Below, in pieces: positions 57,901-64,000 of a DNA stretch of 64,000 nt. The stretch comes from Thermothielavioides terrestris NRRL 8126 (lineage: Eukaryota; Ascomycota; Sordariomycetes; Sordariales; Chaetomiaceae). Under the pieces are notes generated by a model that saw only the letters and a program-made list of their open reading frames with translations, did not search any database and was not told the DNA's origin. The DNA is taken from contig NC_016458.1 of assembly GCF_000226115.1 (NCBI RefSeq), positions 6,420,001-6,484,000 on the forward strand. The letters run 5' to 3'. A program made the translations under genes and the position numbers. Numbering within the stretch: position 1 is the stretch's first letter; each line of letters opens with the position of its first letter.

Positions 57901-59130
57901 CAATAAACTTATAAAATGCCGCTTCGATGCTAATTAAGAAAGAAAACTTTCGGTAAATAATTGTATTTCTATTCGCAAGATGTTTCAAGTCTACTAACCT
58001 AGTAAACTACGAAAGATTCCAGTGCCTTAAGAACATCTATCCTAGTCTTACTTAGCGATAAGACCTACGTCTTAGAGATAACCCTAAAGCCGACGTTATA
58101 AATGTTTCTATACTCGATGTTCAAAGAGACGATAACTATATTGTACCGTCGGTCTATTTCTATATTGCACTAAAGATCGTAAAACATTAAAAAGATCTAT
58201 TACTTCGAGTTATAGCTACTAGGATTGACGAGAGTTTCGACTAACAGGTTATCTATATATTTAGGATCGACTATAACTAGCTAAGTATAGTTAATCTTGG
58301 TTCAAATTTACTAAAGTGGGCTAAGATAATGTCCTTTTCTAATAGGTTAGTAAATATAGAAGTATTTTATATTAATTATACTTTTATTAGCTACTAATAA
58401 CCTCCAAATATAGGTTATTGGTCCTTATTTAAGGTTAGCAATGTTCTCTAGACAAAGCTTTAAGAAGGACAAGCGCTGTAGTTTACTAAGCTAGATAGTT
58501 TGTTTATACAATACGTTTCCTATATTTACTAGGTTTTCGCTATAGTATCTTACCTAGAGACTCTAAGCAATGGCAGAAAACTAGAGCCTATCTTAGAGTA
58601 CCTAATCTACAAGCTATAAAATCGTCGTAAGATTATAGGCCTCCTAAGAATCTCGAGCCAATAAGTATAGATAGTCGCTAGTAGCGGAGAACAGTATTTC
58701 TATATCAAATATAATATTTCTTTTATATAACAAAGGACTATATATATCCTAGATTTTATAGTATACCATTTCTCTTTGATTATACTCTAGGGTAGTGTCA
58801 AGATAGTATAGTATTACTATCGTAGACTATATATATATAAGGGTTATACTCTCGTCTTTTTATAAGCCTATATATCAGATCTAGATACTAAGAGCTCTAA
58901 TCGTCTATATCTAGCGCCCTTGTCACTGTCGAGTACTATATATTCAAAGTGGCTAGAGTAGTGCTATAAAAAGAAGGTGGGAATACTTTCTAGGTTTAGC
59001 CTATCGCACCTTCTTTGTCCTAGCTATATTCTATAGCAGATAGCTACCTCCCCTCTACCTCTCCTCCACCTTGTTTCCTAGCTACCCCCTACTATCCTAT
59101 CGTTCCTATTTACCTAACTATACTACCGCT
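54960..59130 (+). pseudogene. RIP-destroyed tnp2-type transposase
   Basis: The plus strand reads as a long transposase-like protein if TAG/TAA are taken as RIP products of glutamine codons. Best landmarks are VDEFRLY then TIYRSIIGIYL (about 56410-56467), LSPFGLDLSNTLELL (about 56529-56575) and IGDILQQQK (about 56662-56690), in the order and spacing that I recall for fungal tnp2-family (CACTA/EnSpm-like) transposases. An acidic N-terminal part (from about 54960) and a C-terminal part to about 59.1 kb appear to belong to it. It begins about 100 bp right of the gypsy insertion, so the gypsy may have landed in this element. Terminal repeats were not found. Family assignment is from memory of motif order. 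Confidence 0.55.
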
Positions 59131-61800
59131 ACCCCTGCTTTATATATCCCTAAGATCCTAGTCGCTTCGAAGCTATAACGAAGCGAATAGTATAGCCTAG
59201 GGACTAGGGGCTTAAGTCGTTATAAGTCTAGTCTTCTTATCGCTTTACAATCCCGTTGAACCTAGTATTATACTACATCTATACCCGACATTAGCTTCTA
59301 ACTATATTTAGACTTCTCCGACAAGACCTAATATACTCCCAAATAGCGAAGCGTCTATCCTACAATCTACTATTGCTTCTATATAGGATAGTAAGTATCT
59401 GCTATAGAGGAGATACGGCCTAGGTCTTACCTAAAGCTATTAGCTATAAACTATGAACAGTGTAGCTTGTAAGCATGTAATATCTATAGCCCTAGTAAGT
59501 AGACCTCCTTAGGATAATGTCTAGCTATATTGTTGGCATCTACCTAATATCCGCCCTATCCTTTCCGCCTAGCTAACTATCGATGGAACTAGCTAGTTTT
59601 TATACTACCTAGTATAGGGTTTTATAGGCGAGCCGACTACAATAGGACCCTAATCAACTAACTAGACAATTACCGATATAACCTTGTACGTCGTTATATT
59701 TAGAGTCGCTCTAATCATTGTAAGAATCCTATACGTTATTGTACTTAGGCTCGCTCCTTATCTTTTAGGTATAAGGATACCTAACTCTTCTATAACTGCG
59801 GAGACAATGGCACTATAAAATACTAAAGTAGCAAGGGCGTTATAAGCAGTTGAGGGGTATAGCTACCACTGTTATCTAGGTCCTTAAGCTAGGGGTAATG
59901 TAGCTATAGCAGACTTAACTCCTTCTCTTAGCAGTATACATCATTGCCAGAGGCATTAGAATCTTTTATAGCTCAGCGGTACGCTACTGTCTCACCTATC
60001 AATAGGTTTCATAGCTACCTACTAAAAACCTCTATCAACCTAAAGGTAATATTGTACTAGTTTTTTTCTCACCTATTAAACTAATATAGCTACCTGCTTA
60101 CTAATTACTATAAACCTCTATAGGCTTTATAGCTTTTTATAGTGGATATATTTTCCTACTAACAACTAGAGTCTTCTAAGGGATGTGACCTACCTAGCTA
60201 GAGCCTAGAGCTCTTTATAGTTAAGCGGCCCTAGCTAAGACATCTTCTCCTTCTCTAACTATACCTATATTTAGGTAGTCAACTCGGCTAAGTTGTAGAA
60301 GCTATATAATAGGATGGCTAGACCATTATTAATACTACTATTGCCTTACTCAGTATAGGTAAGTCTTATTACTTCTCTATACCGCTATAATAGGAGTTTT
60401 CTATATCGAGATTTCACATTAGCTAACAAGGTCATTATAGTATAGTTTCTAATATTCTCTAGTCTAAACGAAACCTCTAGCCCTAGTCTAGTCGCTTATC
60501 CCATTACCCTTCGAAATATTCCTATATAAATGCAGTAAAATCGGGCTAAACAACATCGTAGGAAGATAGAGTATAGAAGCTACTTATAGAGTGTCTCGTA
60601 CAAATTATAGCAACGATTTAGTAAACCGCTCTACGATACTATATAGCCTATCTATAGGAGAAAAAACTAGAATAGTTGGAGCGAGGTGAGTTTTCTAACT
60701 AATATAATAATCAGATACGACAAGGACCGTAAGTTAAGTAGAGAGAAGAAAGATACAGTTAACATTAGGTATTATTTTCCGTCTATATAAATTGGATTAG
60801 TATATTAGACTAATATTTCGAAATCTAGGCACTATTAAAATAGCGGAGCCTAGATCGTTTAATTTATCTAAACCAAATTCGTATACTCGAAAAACTCAAC
60901 ACTAAAACCTCAACACTATAGCCTATACGCTTAAGATTATTGATAATAATAGTCGTCGTTAGCTAACTAGTCAGTGTACGTCCCACCTCATTCCGCCTCG
61001 TTTGCTATAAGCTAACAATATATTACATAGGATTGCCTCCGTATAGGCAACGTTATACCCACTCAAGCCTTTACACATTAATATAGCTAAGTCAGTAAAT
61101 AACGCTGATCGCTATCTATTATATATCATAGTAGGTAGACAGATCGACATTATCGGAGACTATCTGCTATACCGCTATAAATTAGGGGAGTATAGCGATA
61201 CGAAAGGGCGTAGTTATAGGAAGTGGCAATGTCTAGGCCTTAGACTGTTCGCCTAGGATCATAGCTATATTGCGACAAGGCTAGTCTTAGACTAGATGCA
61301 TTGCAACAGCTTAGACTAGATAGAAGACAATTGTAGTTTATATAATAGTATCGAGATTAAGCAATATAATAGTGTATATACAATAGAGTTAGTAGCGTAT
61401 TTTATAGTAGTAGAAAATAGGCTTGTCTAGTTAAAAAAGCGTATTTAGATCTATAGTCTACTGTCAGCAAAATATAGTGTTTTATAGCACAGAGGAAGTC
61501 TAGCGCTACAAAGGAAGTCTAGCGCTATATACTTTTCGTAGCAACACTGACTGGCTAGGACAATAGTTATACACATCTATTATACTGTTGATAGAACAAC
61601 ACTATATCGAGTAGACACTGTAGCTACTAGATGCTATATTGGATAGACACGCTTAGGAAAGCACAGCAGAATATGCCTAGCTCAGTATTACATAGTCACC
61701 CAATACTGTCTACGGCTATATACAAAGCTTTAAAATATACTTAAACGATTATATTTAGGCGAATATACTGTTACGGCCCTAACAGGCTTACTAGACCCAT
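59131..61800. repeat. Unnamed decayed repeats, right part of the island
   Basis: Plus-strand stretches (about 59.3-61.0 kb) again look protein-like with only TAG/TAA interruptions, including a Cys-containing part near 59.45-59.85 kb. Not assigned. A short tandem (GGAAGTCTAGCGCTA, twice) lies at 61494-61530. GC content recovers at about 61.77-61.82 kb. Confidence 0.5.
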
Positions 61801-61910
61801 GTTGTACGACCCCCCCAACCTGGCATAGTTGTGTTTCATATTAGACGACTCAACCCCCACTCATGGGGCCCAAGCTTGCCCTGCCTACTGTGTCGAGCCC
61901 TGTCGTTTCG

Positions 61911-61919
61911 CTCATTCAG
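61911..61919 (+). other. 9-bp target duplication CTCATTCAG, left copy
   Basis: Direct repeat of 62387-62395, flanking the MITE. Confidence 0.85.
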
Positions 61920-62386
61920 CGACCCCATTAGAAAAACAATCCTTTTCATTAGAAAAACAAACCCTAAGGGTGGTCCGTGCGTCCCCCACAAAAATCTTGC
62001 AGCGCGCATCATCACCTTCCATGCGGCTGAGCTAAAATCGACGATACTGCTAGTGTTGAGAACTAGAAAATGCAGATTTAATAGAAAAGTGTGACTCCGC
62101 GGATGACTGCTAGGAGTACTGTTCTGCGAGAGGGTATAGAACTAGGCGCAAAGCTGCAAAATTGTAGGCGAGTGCACTGGAATACTGCCTACCTTAACCG
62201 CCTTCCCTGTCAAGAGTGGGGTGCAGGTCACGTGGATTCTCTTATCGATAAGAGGCGATCTGGGGACATTCAGCTATTATAGTCGACCAGTAGCGATGCG
62301 CGCTGCAAGATTTTTTTGGGGGACGCACGGACCACCCTTAGGGGTTGTTTTTCTAATGAAAAGGGGTTGTTTTTCTAATGGGGTCG
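61920..62386. mobile_element. Mutator-like MITE with ~91-bp TIRs
   Basis: 467-bp element with long inverted repeats: 61920-62010 against 62295-62386, differing by three substitutions and one indel by hand alignment. Ends are CGACCCCATTAGAAAAACA. Each TIR carries a short internal duplication of CATTAGAAAAACAA. The flanks share CTCATTCAG, a 9-bp duplication; long TIRs with 9-bp duplications are the hallmark of Mutator-like elements (such as Hop in Fusarium). No transposase is present. It shows no RIP although it adjoins the RIP island. Confidence 0.85.
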
Positions 62387-62395
62387 CTCATTCAG
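62387..62395 (+). other. 9-bp target duplication CTCATTCAG, right copy
   Basis: Matches 61911-61919. Confidence 0.85.
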
Positions 62396-63179
62396 CCATA
62401 TCACGGGAGAACACAGCCGTGAAACATGCCACTGCGCGGATGATTTATGTGGAGCCCATCAGGCATGCAACTTGCTGATCAGGCAATGGTATCGAGAACG
62501 GGCCAGACCGGCCGACGTGGAGACCAGGCGGGTGTCATAGAAGCCCTGCCGGCCGAGTCGCCCGGCTGCAAGGGCATTTTCTTGGACAAAGATCGATCCG
62601 TGATTGATCTCCGTCCTAAACTAGGTGGTACATACGGAATACCTTAACTTACCTTCCGGGCCGTCCGGCCGCCCCACAGCTCGGAGCGGAGCCGGAGTCG
62701 GGGGCCCACTTTTCGATGCTGCGCCGTGTTTTGGTGTCTTGGCGGATCGACGTGAGTGAGCGCAGCAATGGTCATTTTGGATCCTTGCAATCCACCAGGA
62801 ATGCATCCGATAATCGCCATGCAGGTAGTCTCGCGGCGCAGATTGCAACGCGAACGGGCGACAATGGGCGACGGCGGTACCTACTGGTCAGGACGGGGCA
62901 GGAGCTACACTATTTCGTACCTTGGGCAGCCCCGGCAGCAATGGAAGCCAATCCACCACAAGCAGCGCATTCGCTCGGTCGTCTCGTCTCGTCCTCTTGG
63001 ATTTCTTTTACGATGCTGCTCCTCACTTTCAACAATACCGCCTGCCCAAGCAGTTCTGTGGCGCAGTCTACACCGCCAGTTATGTTTTTGCAGTCTTCGA
63101 CCTGCGATGGCTGCTCGACTAAGGCCGTGCCGCAGGACGGCCGACAATCTATCCGCACCAGGTACAGCTTGTCGTGCAC
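62396..63179. other. Gene-poor stretch
   Basis: Overlapping open frames on both strands lack motifs. No gene supported; it may include decayed sequence 3' of the epoxide hydrolase fragment. Confidence 0.4.
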
Positions 63180-63600
63180 TGAGTCAGTGCCGTTCGGCGC
63201 GAAGTGTCCGCCCTGCCGCACACGTCAACAACAACAACCCTTTTCAATGCTACCCTCGTACCACGCACGGCAGGTGTGGACGACTTGCTCGCTCGTGGGG
63301 CTTGTAAAACACAAGGTTCGTAATCAATTGCTCGGCCCAAGCCCGCGGAGGGGCGGAGATCTCGCCGGGGAACGCCGAGGATCCAAACGGCGTGGCCGGG
63401 GAAGTGGGGAAGACTGTGACGGGCCCGCCGACCGTCCCCGCAAGCGCTCGGTATTCCAACATGGCGCGGTTGAAGGACTCGGTGAGCCAGTAGAGAATGG
63501 CGTCATGGCCAGCACGGTGTCGAGCGAGGCCGGGTAGCGCTTGTCGCTTTCCTCGAGGCATTTCTCGCACATCCTGCGCCCCGTTAACTCCTTGACTGGA
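63180..63600 (-). pseudogene. Epoxide hydrolase C-terminal fragment, frameshifted
   Basis: The minus strand preserves the C-terminal third of an alpha/beta-hydrolase epoxide hydrolase: EKCLEESDKRYPASLDTVL in one frame (about 63580-63520), then ILYWLTESFNRAMLEYRAL in the next frame, so one frameshift separates them. Further on come FGSSAFPGEISAPPRAW, NLVFYKPHER and, after a 76-bp intron (63288-63213), GGHFAP. The GGHF histidine is the catalytic base in this family. The intron donor is GCAAGT, a good GC-AG type, or a decayed GTAAGT. After GGHFAP the expected helix is missing, and no N-terminal half (HGWP, nucleophile Asp) is found upstream in the window. The active enzyme would detoxify epoxides; this copy is dead. 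Confidence 0.7.
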
Positions 63601-63837
63601 GTTTAGACTCTGGAGGTCAAGTCAACAGCAAACAGCACAACCTACCAAGCCAGCATCGCCAGCGGGTTCAACTCGAACACCCAGCACCCAGCAAAACAAG
63701 ACCCGCGGAAATTTGTTTGAATGGGAACAAGAACCAAAGTTCGCTACCCCCTCGAACCCCTTAAACCCGAAGCAAACCCCAAAACTCCGGGCAACGCCCA
63801 ACCCTCTAAGAACACTCCTCCTATCCCACAGTCGGTG
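63601..63837. other. Short spacer
   Basis: Nothing recognised. Confidence 0.4.
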
Positions 63838-63999
63838 TCAACTGATCTCCTTCCCAAGTCTATCATCAGTCCCCGAGTCCGTATCGTACACCCGAGCATC
63901 CACGCCCGTAGAGCCATGCGCGGCGTGCCCGCCCCTCCGGCGATACCATGCGGTCCCCTCCGGCCCGGCCGGCTCAACCACAACGGTAGTAACCGTATC
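63838..63999 (-). CDS. 3' end of an unrecognised gene (partial)
   Basis: The minus strand is open from the window edge to a TGA at 63838-63840, reading about 53 residues (TVTTVVVEPAGPEGTAWYRR, ending DTDSGTDDRLGKEIS). The balance of charged residues and lack of low complexity suggest a real hydrophilic C-terminus, but the gene body is outside the window and the product is unknown. Confidence 0.4.
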   Translation of the reverse strand, partial: DTVTTVVVEPAGPEGTAWYRRRGGHAAHGSTGVDARVYDTDSGTDDRLGKEIS

Positions 64000-64000
64000 C

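Larger units (their letters stand above)
41510..61800. repeat. 20 kb AT-rich RIP-mutated repeat island
   Basis: Both edges are abrupt. Inside, TA dinucleotides dominate and CA/TG are scarce while CG is still common, which is the signature of RIP (CpA to TpA) rather than of general AT drift or CpG decay. Reading frames that resemble proteins are interrupted almost only by TAG and TAA, as expected from CAG/CAA glutamine codons. Open frames above 60 codons are nearly absent across 20 kb. Such islands are normally heterochromatic in Sordariomycetes. Confidence 0.93.

Noticed and set aside
61829..62094. Small open frames in the MITE
   Set aside because: Formed by the TIR sequence and disagreeing between frames; no transposase similarity.
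62716..63537. 273-codon plus-strand frame
   Set aside because: Overlaps the minus-strand epoxide hydrolase relic and has no domain or codon signal.

Overview
The window is nuclear DNA of a filamentous ascomycete, most likely a Sordariomycete (my inference: possibly Sordariales/Chaetomiaceae). The evidence is GC-rich genes with short 55-90 bp GT-AG introns, CTAAC-type branch points, fungal-type gene architectures (three-domain tRNA ligase, stand-alone anthranilate phosphoribosyltransferase, Clr5-domain and Ish1/Msc1 proteins), and a 20 kb AT-rich block whose decay pattern (CpA to TpA, sense CAG/CAA turned into TAG/TAA) is that of repeat-induced point mutation (RIP).

Layout. 1-41.5 kb is an ordinary gene-bearing region: tRNA ligase trl1 (+), a 12-bp minisatellite, trp4 (-) with a perfect Cpc1/Gcn4 site upstream, mitochondrial ribosomal protein uL10m (+), a DUF4870-like membrane protein (+), proteasome ATPase Rpt5 (+), a Clr5-domain protein (-), a short inverted-repeat element carrying telomere-like DNA, an eight-repeat Ish1/Msc1 stress protein (-) with CRE/Atf1-type sites, an RRM-like protein (-), a 14-TM-type MFS transporter (-), a small hypothetical (-), a secreted Ser/Thr-rich protein (-), an annexin with a PYG-repeat head (+), a large AT-hook/zinc-binding nuclear protein (+) and a proline-rich coiled-coil protein (-).

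41.5-61.8 kb is a sharply bounded AT-rich RIP island. Inside it I can define one complete Ty3/Gypsy chromovirus, 7,638 bp, with two 249-bp LTRs that differ at 33 sites, all transitions by hand alignment, a CAAAG target duplication, a polypurine tract, and a primer-binding site that is not tRNA-like but complementary to a segment of its own LTR (Tf1/sushi-style self-priming). Right of it lies a RIP-destroyed tnp2-type DNA transposase. The rest of the island is decayed repeat that I cannot name.

61.8-64 kb returns to normal composition: a 467-bp Mutator-like MITE with ~91-bp inverted repeats and a 9-bp duplication sits close to the island border, followed by a frameshifted C-terminal fragment of an epoxide hydrolase and the 3' end of an unrecognised gene running off the window.

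There is no gene cluster in the biosynthetic sense; neighbours are mostly unrelated housekeeping genes. The most unusual structures are the self-priming chromovirus with an extra 3' reading frame, and the two small inverted-repeat elements. Exon junctions given here were deduced by hand from splice signals and reading-frame continuity.
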